From: Spirosoma panaciterrae DSM 21099
GTDB lineage: Bacteria > Bacteroidota > Bacteroidia > Cytophagales > Spirosomataceae
Direction: 5' to 3'
DNA length: 64,000 bases
Assembly: GCF_000374025.1 (NCBI RefSeq)
Contig: NZ_KB893185.1
Coordinates: 1-64,000, forward strand
Shown: piece after piece, positions 33,799 through 43,322 of the stretch
Numbering within the stretch: the stretch's first letter is position 1
Layout of the letters: every line of letters begins with the position of its first letter
The notes under the pieces: generated by a model
The model's input: only the letters and a program-made list of their open reading frames with translations
Database searches by the model: none
Told to the model about the DNA's origin: nothing
Translations under genes and position numbers: made by a program

Positions 33799-36700
33799 AT
33801 GTGGATTGTCCGCTTAGCGTTAGAGAAGAAATACACCATCGCCGTTATGGCGTTGCTGATTATGATAATGGGTGGGCTGGCCGTAACCCAGATGCCTACC
33901 GATATTTTTCCGCGTATCAACATTCCGGTTGTATCCGTCATTTGGGGGTACAATGGTTTGTCGACCAATGAGATGGAGAAAATGATCACCAATTTCTCCG
34001 AAACGTCGCTCATCAACAATGTTAGTGATATTCAACGGCTCGAATCGCAGACGTATAACGGTACGGCCGTTCTGAAGATTTTCTTCCAGCCAACGGTAAA
34101 GATCGAGGAGGCCATTGCCCAGGTAACGGCCATTTCACAAACCATTCTGGTCCGGATGCCGCCGGGTACGCAGCCCCCCCTTATTGTCCGGTATAATGCC
34201 ACCGACGTTCCGGTATTGCAGCTGGGCCTTTCGTCGGATAGCCTGACCGAACCACAGATTACTGACTATGCTCAGACGCGCGTTCGTCCACAGATTTCGA
34301 CGGTGCCTGGGAGTCGGCTTTCGCAGGCGTTTGGCGGAAAAAGCCGTCAGATTGCGGTAGACCTGGACCCTGAACAACTCATTGCCTACAACGTTACACC
34401 CGAAGAGGTGACCAATGCTGTGGCGGCCCAAAACCTAACCTTGCCGGGTGGGTCGTTGCGCGTAGCCGATCGCGAATACAACGTCCGGTTGAATTCAAAA
34501 CCCGATGTTATTTCTATTCTGAACGACATTCCGATCAAGGTAGTTGCCGGGACCACCGTACACATGCGCGATGTAGCCAATGTACACGACGGGGCTGCCA
34601 TTCAGACCAATATTGTCAAACAGGATGGCAGCAAAGGAGCGCTGATGCGGATCGTGAAAACGGGGAATGCATCGACTACCGAAATTGTCGACAAAATCAA
34701 AAATCAGATTTTGCCAACCATCCGGGCGGCTGCCCCGGCCAATCTGCGTGTTGAGGCCTTATTCGATCAGTCGTTATTTGTGCGGGCTTCCATCAAAGGG
34801 GTGTTGACCGAAGGGTTGATTGCGGCTTTACTGACGGCCGCGCTGATTCTGCTCTTTCTGGGTAGCTGGCGAAGTACGCTTATTGTGGCCATTTCGATTC
34901 CGCTCTCTATTCTGACCTCGCTGGTGATCCTGTATCTGCTCGGAGAAACGCTGAATATCGAAACCCTCGGAGGCCTGGCGCTGGCCATCGGGATTCTGGT
35001 CGATGATGCAACGGTTACCATCGAAAACATCCACCGAAATGAAGAATTGGGTATGCCACTTCGGCAGGCTATTCTGGAAGGGGCGCAGCAAATTGCGACA
35101 CCAACGCTGGTTTCGACCCTGACCATCTGTATCGTTTTTACGTCGGTGCTGTTTCTTGAAGGTCCTGCCCGCTTTTTGTTTGGCCCTCTGGCCGAAGCCG
35201 TTGTATTTGCGATGCTGGCCTCGTACGTACTGTCGCGAACGCTGGTGCCAACACTGGCCGATATGATGCTCCGTGGGGAAAAAAGGGAAGGGCATGGGGC
35301 AGAGGGTAACGGGTATGAAACTAATCCCTCAGCCCATCGCTCTAATCCCTTTGCCCGATTTTATAATCGGTTCAACACGGGTTTCGACCGATTTCAGGCT
35401 CGGTATGTTCGGGCGCTGGAATGGGTACTAAACCACCGTCGGACGGTATTCGTCATCTTTGTCGGTGTCGTGGCTGTCACAGTGGTTATGCTGCCGTTTG
35501 TGGGTCGTGACTTCTTCCCCCATGTCGATGCGGGTCAAATCCGGTTGCACATGCGGGCACCTGCCGGGACTCGACTGGAAGCTACAGAGCAGGTCTCCGC
35601 AAAAACGACCGAAATTGTCCGGCAGGTAATCCCAGCAGAGGAGGTTGGGTCGGTGATCAGTACGATTGGCTTGACCTCAGAACGGTATAATTTCTTTTTC
35701 TCAGATAATGCTACGGCAAGTTCGGCCGATGCCGAACTGCTGATTTCGTTGAATGAGGAGCGTTCGCATGCGACGGATGAGTATGTACGTGCACTCCGGA
35801 CAAGGCTCCGCGACGAAATGCCGGATGTTTCCTACTTTTTTCTGCCGGCCGATATCGTTAGCCAGATTTTGAACTTTGGTCTGACATCGACCATCGACGT
35901 GCAGGTATCGGGCTTTGACCGGGCCAACAACCTGAAAATTACCCGTGAAATGCAGGCAAAAATGGCGCAGATACCAGGCATGGTCGATGTGCACCTGCAC
36001 CAGGTACTGGATGCCCCCGAACTCTTTCTGGATGTTGATCGCGAGCGGGCAAGCCAGTTTGGGCTGACAGAACAGCGCGTAGCTACGAACCTGAACATCT
36101 CACTGAGTGGTACAGGCCAAACCCGCCCTAATTTCTGGCCCGATCCGAATACAGGTTTTCCCTACATTATTGCCGTACAGACTCCGCCGTACAAACTGGA
36201 TTCATACGATAAACTGCTGCGGACACCGATTACGGCTGGCCAGTCGGATGGCCGCACCCAAGGCAGTCCCCAATTGCTGAGCAACATCACAACCGTAAAA
36301 CGCACGACGGCTCCCGTTATCATCAACCGGGTCAATACGCAACCAACCTACGACATTTACGGAGGGGTCGAAAAAACCGACTTGGGATCGGTGGCGAAGG
36401 AATTGAACAAACTGGTAGCTGAATACAAAACCCAGTTGAAACCGGGTAACGTAATCTCGATTCGTGGGCAGGTGGAAAGTATGGAAAGCGCATTCAATCG
36501 GCTGGGCTTGGGCATTGTGTTTGCCGCGTTGTTTGTGTATTTGCTGATGGTGGTCAACTTCCAGTCGTTCCGTTATCCATTCATTATTATCACGGCTTTG
36601 CCGGGTGCGTTGTGCGGTATGGTCTGGATGCTGTTTCTGACAGGCACTACCTTTAGTATCCCGTCGTTGATGGGTGCCATTATGAGTGTGGGGGTGGCAA

Positions 36701-37029
36701 CAGCCAACAGTATTCTGCTGGTTAGTTTTGCGAAAGACTATCTACCTGAAGTAGCTGGCAATGCCTATGAAGCCGCGCTGGAAGCGGGAAGAACTCGTTT
36801 GCGTCCCATTCTGATGACAGCCATTGCCATGATTATCGGGATGCTACCGATGTCGCTGGGATTAGGCGAAGGGGGTGAACAAAACGCCCCGCTAGGCCGG
36901 GCCGTCATTGGTGGATTGCTGCTGGCCACCTTTACAACACTGTTGTTTGTGCCCGTTGTATTCAGTTATCTGGCTCGTAAAACCGACGTTAAGCCTGTAG
37001 ATGCTTCACCTGTAGCCGAAGAAGTGTAG
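33799..37029 (+). CDS. RND efflux pump inner-membrane transporter (HAE1/AcrB type)
   Basis: A 1,076-residue tripartite-pump transporter with 12 membrane segments and two large periplasmic loops, driving export of drugs or other small molecules with protons. Conserved blocks include the N-terminal QMPTDIFPRINIPVVSVIW, GILVDDATVTIENIHR in TM4 with the DD relay, and GLGIVFAALFVYLLMVVNFQSF, then IMSVGVATANSILLVSFAK. Residues about 497-504, in the cytoplasmic link between TM6 and TM7, are encoded by a dispersed repeat shared with the hemN hairpin. It heads an operon with DUF952, adaptor and outer-membrane channel genes. Confidence 0.94.
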   Translation: MWIVRLALEKKYTIAVMALLIMIMGGLAVTQMPTDIFPRINIPVVSVIWGYNGLSTNEMEKMITNFSETSLINNVSDIQRLESQTYNGTAVLKIFFQPTVKIEEAIAQVTAISQTILVRMPPGTQPPLIVRYNATDVPVLQLGLSSDSLTEPQITDYAQTRVRPQISTVPGSRLSQAFGGKSRQIAVDLDPEQLIAYNVTPEEVTNAVAAQNLTLPGGSLRVADREYNVRLNSKPDVISILNDIPIKVVAGTTVHMRDVANVHDGAAIQTNIVKQDGSKGALMRIVKTGNASTTEIVDKIKNQILPTIRAAAPANLRVEALFDQSLFVRASIKGVLTEGLIAALLTAALILLFLGSWRSTLIVAISIPLSILTSLVILYLLGETLNIETLGGLALAIGILVDDATVTIENIHRNEELGMPLRQAILEGAQQIATPTLVSTLTICIVFTSVLFLEGPARFLFGPLAEAVVFAMLASYVLSRTLVPTLADMMLRGEKREGHGAEGNGYETNPSAHRSNPFARFYNRFNTGFDRFQARYVRALEWVLNHRRTVFVIFVGVVAVTVVMLPFVGRDFFPHVDAGQIRLHMRAPAGTRLEATEQVSAKTTEIVRQVIPAEEVGSVISTIGLTSERYNFFFSDNATASSADAELLISLNEERSHATDEYVRALRTRLRDEMPDVSYFFLPADIVSQILNFGLTSTIDVQVSGFDRANNLKITREMQAKMAQIPGMVDVHLHQVLDAPELFLDVDRERASQFGLTEQRVATNLNISLSGTGQTRPNFWPDPNTGFPYIIAVQTPPYKLDSYDKLLRTPITAGQSDGRTQGSPQLLSNITTVKRTTAPVIINRVNTQPTYDIYGGVEKTDLGSVAKELNKLVAEYKTQLKPGNVISIRGQVESMESAFNRLGLGIVFAALFVYLLMVVNFQSFRYPFIIITALPGALCGMVWMLFLTGTTFSIPSLMGAIMSVGVATANSILLVSFAKDYLPEVAGNAYEAALEAGRTRLRPILMTAIAMIIGMLPMSLGLGEGGEQNAPLGRAVIGGLLLATFTTLLFVPVVFSYLARKTDVKPVDASPVAEEV
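35288..35309. repeat. Copy of the hemN hairpin word inside the RND gene
   Basis: Twenty-two nucleotides (AAGGGCATGGGGCAGAGGG then TAA) match one arm of 3063-3139 exactly and are read in frame. The following CCCTCAGCCCAT stretch resembles a degraded opposite arm, so a whole hairpin may once have been inserted here. Confidence 0.75.
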
Positions 37030-37033
37030 ACCG

Positions 37034-37333
37034 ATGAGTATCATTTATCACATTGTTCTAGCGGCCGACTGGGCCCGTTTCGAAAATGAGCCAGCTTATG
37101 AGGCTGCTAGTTTGCAGACCGAGGGCTTTATTCACCTGTCGCAGAAAGAGCAGGTCGATGGAACATTGAGTCGCTATTACCAGAACGTGCCAGATTTATT
37201 ACTGCTACACGTCGACACGGACAAATTAACGCCTGAGTTACGCTATGAGCCGTCAACTAATGATGACTTGTTTCCGCATTTATATGGGCCGCTCAACAAA
37301 GAAGCCATTGTCGTCATAGAACGTTTGAATTGA
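37034..37333 (+). CDS. DUF952 family protein
   Basis: A 99-residue cytoplasmic protein with the DUF952 pattern: IYHIVLAADWARFENEPAYEAASLQTEGFIHLSQKEQV, then LLLLHVDTDKLTPELRYEPSTND and FPHLYGPLNKEAIV. The fold resembles glutathione-independent enzyme-like or RNA ligase-like folds, but no function is assigned. It is placed 4 nt after the RND stop and 19 nt before the adaptor start, so it is co-transcribed with the pump. Confidence 0.88.
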   Translation: MSIIYHIVLAADWARFENEPAYEAASLQTEGFIHLSQKEQVDGTLSRYYQNVPDLLLLHVDTDKLTPELRYEPSTNDDLFPHLYGPLNKEAIVVIERLN

Positions 37334-37352
37334 TTGACTTTTAAGGATGTAT

Positions 37353-38453
37353 ATGAAAGCGTTACGGATTATTATTCCACTCCTGGCCCTGATTGCCCTG
37401 TTTGTTTTTTTCGGGGTATTGCCGCGTATCCGCAATAGTCAGGAGCTAAAGGCCGAAGCCATTGCCGAAAAAAATCGGGAACCGATTGTAAATGCGGTAC
37501 CCCTGAAAAACGCATCGGATACAACCGGACTGGCATTGCCCGGTCAGATTCAACCCTATCGGCAAACGCCTTTGTATGCCCGTACGCAAGGCTTTTTGCG
37601 TCGCTGGTATGTCGATATTGGTACTCAGGTAAAACAGGGACAGCTTCTGGCAACCATCGATGCGCCTGAGCTAGATCAGGACATTGCCCGCGCCAAAGCC
37701 GATCAGCAACTTGCCCAAACGAATCTGGAGCGTTTACAAAGTGTGCAGTTGCCGGGGGCAGTCGCCAAACAGGATGTCGATACACGCCAATCAGCCGTGG
37801 CTGTTGCTCAGGCCAATGTTCGTCGCCTGGAAGCCTTAAAAGATCTACAGCAGATTCGGGCTCCGTTCAGTGGAGTAATCACCAGCCGTACGGCCGAAAA
37901 TGGTGTGCTCGTATCACCAGGGGCGGGGCAGCCTTTGTTCACCATCTCCGAAATTGGGACCCTTCGGGTATTTGTTGATGTACCACAAACCTATTTTCAA
38001 TACGTAAAAGTGGGTTTGCCGGCTACAGTTGTCATTCCTGAATTAAAAAATCAGAAATTTACGGGTAAGGTAGTGCGAACATCGGGAACATTGCGCAATG
38101 ACTCGCGGACGTTATTAGCCGAAGTGGTTATCCCTAACCCCAAAGGGAATCTGCCGTCGGGTTTGTACAGCCAGGTTAAATTCGACATGATCAATGCCAA
38201 TGCGCCGGTGCTGATCCCTGCCAATGCCCTGCAAATAACCCCGCAAGGGCCCCAGGTCGTTGTGGTCGATACCGATCAGCGCGTACACTTTGTGCCTATT
38301 ACACTCGGACGCGATTACGGCACAACGCTTGAAGCCGCCAGTGGATTGACCGGACGTGAATTTGTTGTCACTAATCCGAATGACCAGCTTAAGGATGGAC
38401 AAAAAGTAAGACTTCGGAAGCCAATAGCCGAAAAAACAGTGGCAAGTAAGTAA
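37353..38453 (+). CDS. RND efflux periplasmic adaptor (membrane fusion protein)
   Basis: A 366-residue HlyD/MFP-type protein with one N-terminal anchor (IIIPLLALIALFVFFGVL). A barrel-sandwich lipoyl-like domain surrounds an alpha-helical hairpin (about 60-175, ARTQGFLRRWYVDIGTQVKQGQLLATIDAPELDQD to IRAPFSGVITSR). A beta-barrel domain follows. It links the inner-membrane pump to the outer-membrane channel. The AAGGA site favours the ATG at 37353 over one 6 nt earlier. Confidence 0.92.
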   Translation: MKALRIIIPLLALIALFVFFGVLPRIRNSQELKAEAIAEKNREPIVNAVPLKNASDTTGLALPGQIQPYRQTPLYARTQGFLRRWYVDIGTQVKQGQLLATIDAPELDQDIARAKADQQLAQTNLERLQSVQLPGAVAKQDVDTRQSAVAVAQANVRRLEALKDLQQIRAPFSGVITSRTAENGVLVSPGAGQPLFTISEIGTLRVFVDVPQTYFQYVKVGLPATVVIPELKNQKFTGKVVRTSGTLRNDSRTLLAEVVIPNPKGNLPSGLYSQVKFDMINANAPVLIPANALQITPQGPQVVVVDTDQRVHFVPITLGRDYGTTLEAASGLTGREFVVTNPNDQLKDGQKVRLRKPIAEKTVASK

Positions 38454-39938
38454 ATGAAGAAACATATTTTAAGCATCTGGTTTTTGGCTTGTAGTGGGTT
38501 GGCCTATGCGCAAACAACACCCGTTAATCCAACCGGAGGGGCCGTCACGATTCAGCCGGGGACCAGCCCCTCAACCGGGCAGGGCACCGTTCAGCCGCAG
38601 AATCCGGGAAGTACACCATTGCCCGCCACCTCGGTCTCATCGGCAGACAATGACCTGACACCCGCCCTGACCGTCAGTGGCTTTAAGCGGTTTGGCGACC
38701 CTATGCTCGAATCGCTGATTCAACTGGGGCTCGACAATAGCCCCAATCTAAAAGCGGCTCTGAGCCGTCTGGAGGAAGCCCGGATTCGGGTGCGCGTGGC
38801 CCAGTCATTTCTGTCACCTTCCTTGCGGAGTTCGGCGTTGATTACAACCCAGAGCCTGTCGCAACACCGCCCGCTGGCACTGACGACGGCGGCACCTGAT
38901 GAGTTGCCGCGCTTCCAACTGAACACGTTTCAGCTTTTGCCTATCGACGCCAGCTACGAACTGGACCTGTTCAGACGGATTCGGAGCAGCATTGCCGTTT
39001 CCGAATTACAGGCGCAGGCCAGTGTAGCCGACTACCAGGCGTTCCGGCTCTCACTGGCTGCCGACATTGCGCGGACCTATCTGCTCATTCGCGGAAATGA
39101 CGCTGAGCAGGCTGTTTTTCGTCGGAATATCCAGTCTCGTGATACCACGCTTTCAATACTTCGCGAACGCTTCCGGGTGGGGTTGATTAATCAGATCGAC
39201 GTACAACGTGCCGAAACCGATTATGCAACATTGCAGGTGACCCTGAAAGGGCTGGAACGCGCCCGCGTTGAACTGGTCAATGGATTGGCGCAGCTTTGTG
39301 CGCAGGACCCTACTCAATTTTCGGTGCCGTCAGGGACACTTCCGACCGCTGTTCCGGTTTACCCGTATACCAGTGTATTGCCCGAGCAGTTGCAGCGTCG
39401 GCCTGATCTGGTTCAGCTAATTCGGCAAAATCAGGTGGCTACAGCCCAGGTTACGCTTCAGCAGAACAGCACACGGCCCAGAGTAAATCTGGTGGGTTCG
39501 GGTGGCCTGCTTTCGGGGCGGATCGGGCCCTGGTTTACACCCAGTAGTGCCACGTATATTGTGGGGGTAAATGCCTCAGTTCCGCTGTACGAGGGACACC
39601 GCGCCAAGCAAACTATTGCGCTTTCCAGACAGCAGGTGCAAACAGCCCAGCAAACGTACCAGCAGGCCATACAACTGGCCCAGCGTGATGCCGAAACCGC
39701 TCTGGATAATCTGACCCTGCTTCGTCAACAGATTGACTTACAGGGTCAGACGCTGACATTGGCCCGCCGGACCGAACAGTATAATCGTGAGCTTTACGTT
39801 CGGGGGCTGGCGACTTATCTGGAAGTGCTGGATGCTCAACGTACCATTCTTACAGCCGAGCAACAACTCGCTCAACTACGGAGTCAGGAAATGCAGTATG
39901 CGGTAGCCTTACTACGCGCCGTTGGTGGTGATTATTAA
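38454..39938 (+). CDS. TolC/OprM-type outer-membrane efflux channel
   Basis: A 494-residue protein with a signal peptide (MKKHILSIWFLACSGLAYAQ). A Pro/Thr/Gly-rich linker (about 20-65) is followed by two repeats of the outer-membrane efflux protein fold (LGLDNSPNLKAALSRLEEARIRV; QLQRRPDLVQLIRQNQVATAQV). It forms the exit duct of the tripartite pump with the two preceding genes; it starts immediately at the adaptor stop (TAAATG). Confidence 0.92.
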   Translation: MKKHILSIWFLACSGLAYAQTTPVNPTGGAVTIQPGTSPSTGQGTVQPQNPGSTPLPATSVSSADNDLTPALTVSGFKRFGDPMLESLIQLGLDNSPNLKAALSRLEEARIRVRVAQSFLSPSLRSSALITTQSLSQHRPLALTTAAPDELPRFQLNTFQLLPIDASYELDLFRRIRSSIAVSELQAQASVADYQAFRLSLAADIARTYLLIRGNDAEQAVFRRNIQSRDTTLSILRERFRVGLINQIDVQRAETDYATLQVTLKGLERARVELVNGLAQLCAQDPTQFSVPSGTLPTAVPVYPYTSVLPEQLQRRPDLVQLIRQNQVATAQVTLQQNSTRPRVNLVGSGGLLSGRIGPWFTPSSATYIVGVNASVPLYEGHRAKQTIALSRQQVQTAQQTYQQAIQLAQRDAETALDNLTLLRQQIDLQGQTLTLARRTEQYNRELYVRGLATYLEVLDAQRTILTAEQQLAQLRSQEMQYAVALLRAVGGDY

Positions 39939-40111
39939 TTAGTTTACTGATTTGTTGTTTCGGTTTCTATTTAGTTGCCGTCTGCTAAAAAAATAAATAA
40001 AACGTGCTTACTGAGCAGTAGGGTCTTCTTTCCGTTTGGTTGGAAATCGTAACTTGGACTTCGAAAATCAGTTATATACTAGCAACTTTGCTATAACTTA
40101 TCGAAGTATCA

Positions 40112-41182
40112 ATGAATCATACGTATGTAGTTATTATGGCAGGAGGTGTCGGAACCCGATTCTGGCCGTTCAGCCGCACGAGCTATCCAAAACAATTTCA
40201 TGATGTACTCGGCACTGGCCGAACCTTACTGCAACAAACTGCCGACCGTTTTGAGGGCATTTGCCCCCCTGAGCATATCTTCATCGTCACGAGCTGGCTT
40301 TACAAAGACCTTTGTCAGGAACAACTCCCACAGTTGTCCGACGATCAGGTATTGTGTGAACCCATAGCCCGGAATACCGCGCCCTGTATTGCGTATGCGT
40401 GTTACAAAATAGCCCAGCATGACCCGGAAGCCAATATTATTGTGGCTCCTGCCGACCACATTATCCTGAAAGAAGAGGAGTTTCAGCGGACGATTCAAAC
40501 GGCGCTCCAGGCTACAAAAGGGCAGGATATTCTCGTAACCCTGGGCATTCAGCCTAGCCGCCCAGATACGGGATATGGATACATTCAATACATTCCGGAA
40601 TCGGGCGATGTGATCAAGAAAGTGAAGACATTCACTGAAAAACCGCATCTCGAACTAGCGCAGCAGTTTGTAGCGAGTGGTGAGTTCGTCTGGAATGCGG
40701 GTATTTTCGTCTGGAATGTACAGGCTATCATCAAGGCATTTGAACAATACCTTCCCGAAGTTGCTGAGATTTTTGCCGAAGGGGCGGATGTTTACTACAC
40801 GGAAGAAGAAAAAGCATTTGTCGATAAAGCGTACTCGCTTACCAAAAGTGTCTCCATCGACAATGGGGTCATGGAAAAGGCAGGTAATGTACATGTCGTT
40901 TTAAGCGATTTCGGCTGGTCGGATCTGGGTACCTGGAAATCATTGTATGAAGTGTCGGACAAAAACGAAGACTTCAACGTGATCGACGGCCATATTATGT
41001 TGTACGATACCAAAAACTGCATTATCAAAACGCCTAAAGATCGGTTGGTTGTGGTCAATGGGCTGGATGGCTATATCGTGGCTGAGTATGATAACGTCCT
41101 GATGATCTGCCGAAAAGAAGAAGAGCAAAAAGTGAAAAACTTTGTAGCCGACGCGAAAGAACGAGGCACGGAGTTTGTGTAG
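40112..41182 (+). CDS. manC: Mannose-1-phosphate guanylyltransferase
   Basis: A 356-residue nucleotidyltransferase making GDP-mannose from mannose-1-phosphate and GTP. The N-terminal signature AGGVGTRFWPFSRTSYPKQF is complete, with the later PADHI and FTEKPHLE blocks. It lacks the C-terminal isomerase domain found in bifunctional forms. It feeds mannose or fucose glycans; no glycan gene is directly adjacent, the glycan cluster being 12 kb away. A hairpin terminator follows. Confidence 0.93.
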   Translation: MNHTYVVIMAGGVGTRFWPFSRTSYPKQFHDVLGTGRTLLQQTADRFEGICPPEHIFIVTSWLYKDLCQEQLPQLSDDQVLCEPIARNTAPCIAYACYKIAQHDPEANIIVAPADHIILKEEEFQRTIQTALQATKGQDILVTLGIQPSRPDTGYGYIQYIPESGDVIKKVKTFTEKPHLELAQQFVASGEFVWNAGIFVWNVQAIIKAFEQYLPEVAEIFAEGADVYYTEEEKAFVDKAYSLTKSVSIDNGVMEKAGNVHVVLSDFGWSDLGTWKSLYEVSDKNEDFNVIDGHIMLYDTKNCIIKTPKDRLVVVNGLDGYIVAEYDNVLMICRKEEEQKVKNFVADAKERGTEFV

Positions 41183-41188
41183 CATCGA

Positions 41189-41229
41189 TTAGCTTCCCGA
41201 AAGTAGCTATTGCACTTTCGGGAAGCTAA
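41189..41229 (+). terminator. Hairpin after manC
   Basis: Perfect 16 bp arms (TTAGCTTCCCGAAAGT and its complement, 41189-41204 and 41214-41229) with a 9 nt loop start 6 nt after the manC stop. It is terminator-like, without a clear U-run. Confidence 0.7.
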
Positions 41230-41308
41230 AATCCGCCTGTTAAACAGTCTGCAAGGCAATGGCAGAAATGATCTGTTCGTTAGCGTTGTACATGGTGCTC
41301 TACGATTT

Positions 41309-41881
41309 GTGAAAAAAGTAATTTACCTAAGTTTTTCGCTCCTCCTAACGACCCTATTGCTGGCGTGTAAGGAAGCCGACACAGGTTTTTCGCCTGGAGC
41401 CGGTGATACCCGCATTACGGGTACCTGGCGGCTGGTCGAACGGCTCTTTCAGGTCAATGTCAATACGACGGCCTATGATTCGGTCTTTGTCAAAGGCTAT
41501 TATAAAATTGATTCGACGCTGATAAACGGGCAATACATTAAAGATTCCGTTTTTGTGAAAGATCACTACGTGAGAGATACCATTCAGATCACGAAATCGG
41601 TCGATGTTATTAGCCGATACCCGAGTAGCCGACCCCAAACGCTTACCTTCAATACCGACGGCAAGCTAAGCGCCGATGGGGATTCGATGTCGTACTACTT
41701 TCCCATCAAATATTACCGGGTCGATACAACCTATCCGGATAGCCTGGGCATAAATTTTTACATCTACACCAACCGGGCAAACGTCTATTTTCAGCAAGGA
41801 TTACGGTTCAAAGGCGATACGCTTCTATTTCTGCCCCGTTGCGAACGACCGTGCTATTCGAAATTTGTTCGAGCCAGGTAG
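41309..41881 (+). CDS. Putative lipoprotein with internal VFVK repeats
   Basis: A 190-residue protein from the GTG at 41309, giving a lipoprotein signal MKKVIYLSFSLLLTTLLLAC. A longer ATG reading (41210) adds 33 residues that overlap the terminator hairpin and is unlikely. The middle (about 50-85) has two imperfect copies of a DSVFVKxxYxxDS/T unit. A TGTWRLVE start to the mature part suggests a lipocalin-like fold. No function is recognised. Confidence 0.65.
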   Translation: MKKVIYLSFSLLLTTLLLACKEADTGFSPGAGDTRITGTWRLVERLFQVNVNTTAYDSVFVKGYYKIDSTLINGQYIKDSVFVKDHYVRDTIQITKSVDVISRYPSSRPQTLTFNTDGKLSADGDSMSYYFPIKYYRVDTTYPDSLGINFYIYTNRANVYFQQGLRFKGDTLLFLPRCERPCYSKFVRAR

Positions 41882-41892
41882 TTACGCTTCGG

Positions 41893-42327
41893 CTATTTTG
41901 TTGCGGTGAGGGTTACCGACGTGGTACTGAACGGATAATTAGCCAGATTCAGCGTGCCCAGTACCCAGCTTCCCACTTTGGTGCTGCCATTATACAGATC
42001 AATGGTGTTGTCGCTCCGTTGCAGGGAAATGGTTTTGCTTTCCGAAAAAGTCGAGCTGCCCGACGAGCTGGCTGTTGTATAGGAAAGGGTAAGGTCAACT
42101 TTGTCCAATGCAGTCCCGTTTCGCACGATGGCCGCATTACCACTGGCTACGGTTGTTGACTGGTTGTTGCTCGCCAGGCTAATTGTTGTGAAGGTATACG
42201 TTCCCGACACACTTTTGGCCAGATCGGGGTCAGGAACGCTTTCGGTTTTTTTACAGCCACTGATCAGGAACAGACACAGGCAAAGGATAGTAAGCCCGTA
42301 GGAAAAAGAATGAACGAGTTTAAACAT
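41893..42327 (-). CDS. Putative lipoprotein
   Basis: A 144-residue protein with a lipobox LISGCKK after a hydrophobic signal. The mature part (SGTYTFTTISLAS to YPFSTTSVTLTATK) is Ser/Thr-rich with beta-strand pattern, like the small META/lipocalin-like lipoproteins of this phylum. It lies convergent to the preceding lipoprotein gene, 5 nt after the cyclase stop, so it may be co-transcribed with that gene. Confidence 0.65.
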   Translation of the reverse strand: MFKLVHSFSYGLTILCLCLFLISGCKKTESVPDPDLAKSVSGTYTFTTISLASNNQSTTVASGNAAIVRNGTALDKVDLTLSYTTASSSGSSTFSESKTISLQRSDNTIDLYNGSTKVGSWVLGTLNLANYPFSTTSVTLTATK

Positions 42328-42332
42328 AGGTT

Positions 42333-43229
42333 TTAAAAGCTATAAATCTTTGCCATTGCCCTAACTGGAAACGTACCCGCTCCTTTAAACTTGGGTGGCG
42401 CAGCCGTAAAGGTAAAGCCCTCATTAGGAACTGCAGACAACTGGCACAGATGTTCGACAATCAGAATGTTGGCCCCTAATAAGGTTGTGTGTACCGGGCG
42501 GCTATTCCCACGCGTATCGTCGATATTGTGAGAGTCGATGCCAACCAGTTTTACCCCACAATCGCGCAGATAATCAGCGGCATCAGCTGTCAGGAACGGG
42601 TGTTTCTCATAGTAGGCTTCGGTGTTCCAGAAGGTATCCCAGCCGGTATGGATCAGTACGGCCCGGTTTCGCAATTCATGATTTCGGAGATGCTTTTCGG
42701 TAATCGCCAGCGTATCGGTGTGTGGAACGCGAATGACGATGCCTTCCAGATCAGTAAATGCCTCCAGACCTACTTCGGATAAATCATGACCATCTTCGAA
42801 TCGGTGAAACGGACAGTCCAGATAGGTGCCGGTATTGGTAACCATTTCGATCTTGCCAATCTGAAACTCCGTACCCGGCGCATACAATTGGCGGGACCGT
42901 TCGCGACTCAGATAATCGCAGATGATGGGGGCGGGGAGCCCTTTGTAGGTGACTAACCCATTCTCAATTGTATGGCTCAGGTCAATCAGGCGATGGCCCG
43001 AATACGTGTTGGGTGAATGGCTGCGCTTATGCGGCTCAGTGATGATTTCTTTATTGAAAATTTGGGCTTTACCGACCATCAGTAAACGTAAATCCGCAAC
43101 GACATAGTCGATCAACTCCTGGTCCGAAATTGAATCACCGTCAATATCCAGTCGAAAGTCTTCACCTTTCAGGCTTCCGCCATTGGTAAACTCGAATGCG
43201 AAATCAAACTTTACCCGCTTTTGTGTCAT
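42333..43229 (-). CDS. Cyclase-family (kynurenine formamidase-like) metal hydrolase
   Basis: From the ATG at 43229 it has 298 residues. The C-terminal roughly 220 residues are a cyclase/KynB fold: LIDLSHTIENGLVTYKGLP, the metal motif TGTYLDCPFHRFEDG, HTGWDTFW, and IDSHNIDDT. A roughly 70-residue N-terminal extension (VKFDFAFEFTNGGSLKGEDF...) is not part of the usual enzyme. Such enzymes hydrolyse N-formylkynurenine or related amides and lactones. A longer reading to 43286 would be only the translated hairpin repeat. Confidence 0.83.
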   Translation of the reverse strand: MTQKRVKFDFAFEFTNGGSLKGEDFRLDIDGDSISDQELIDYVVADLRLLMVGKAQIFNKEIITEPHKRSHSPNTYSGHRLIDLSHTIENGLVTYKGLPAPIICDYLSRERSRQLYAPGTEFQIGKIEMVTNTGTYLDCPFHRFEDGHDLSEVGLEAFTDLEGIVIRVPHTDTLAITEKHLRNHELRNRAVLIHTGWDTFWNTEAYYEKHPFLTADAADYLRDCGVKLVGIDSHNIDDTRGNSRPVHTTLLGANILIVEHLCQLSAVPNEGFTFTAAPPKFKGAGTFPVRAMAKIYSF

Positions 43230-43235
43230 TCTGTT

Positions 43236-43308
43236 AATAGAACGCAGATTTTTATGAGTGTTATGATGAACACGGATCTTAATCAATCACCAGAATCCGC
43301 GTTCTATT
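43236..43308. repeat. Hairpin upstream of the cyclase-family gene
   Basis: Arms 43236-43250 and 43294-43308 (AATAGAACGC...) pair with one mismatch; the loop carries an AACACGGAT word. It fills the gap between the thiL stop (43323) and the cyclase start (43229), which is 6 nt away. Similar CACGGAT words are familiar in Bacteroidota intergenic DNA. Confidence 0.7.
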
Positions 43309-43322
43309 TTTTGAATGAAGAG

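Noticed and set aside
34828..35295. A 155-residue minus-strand frame inside the RND gene
   Set aside because: Lies in a highly conserved membrane segment of the pump; Gln/Arg-rich low-complexity protein typical of antisense frames.
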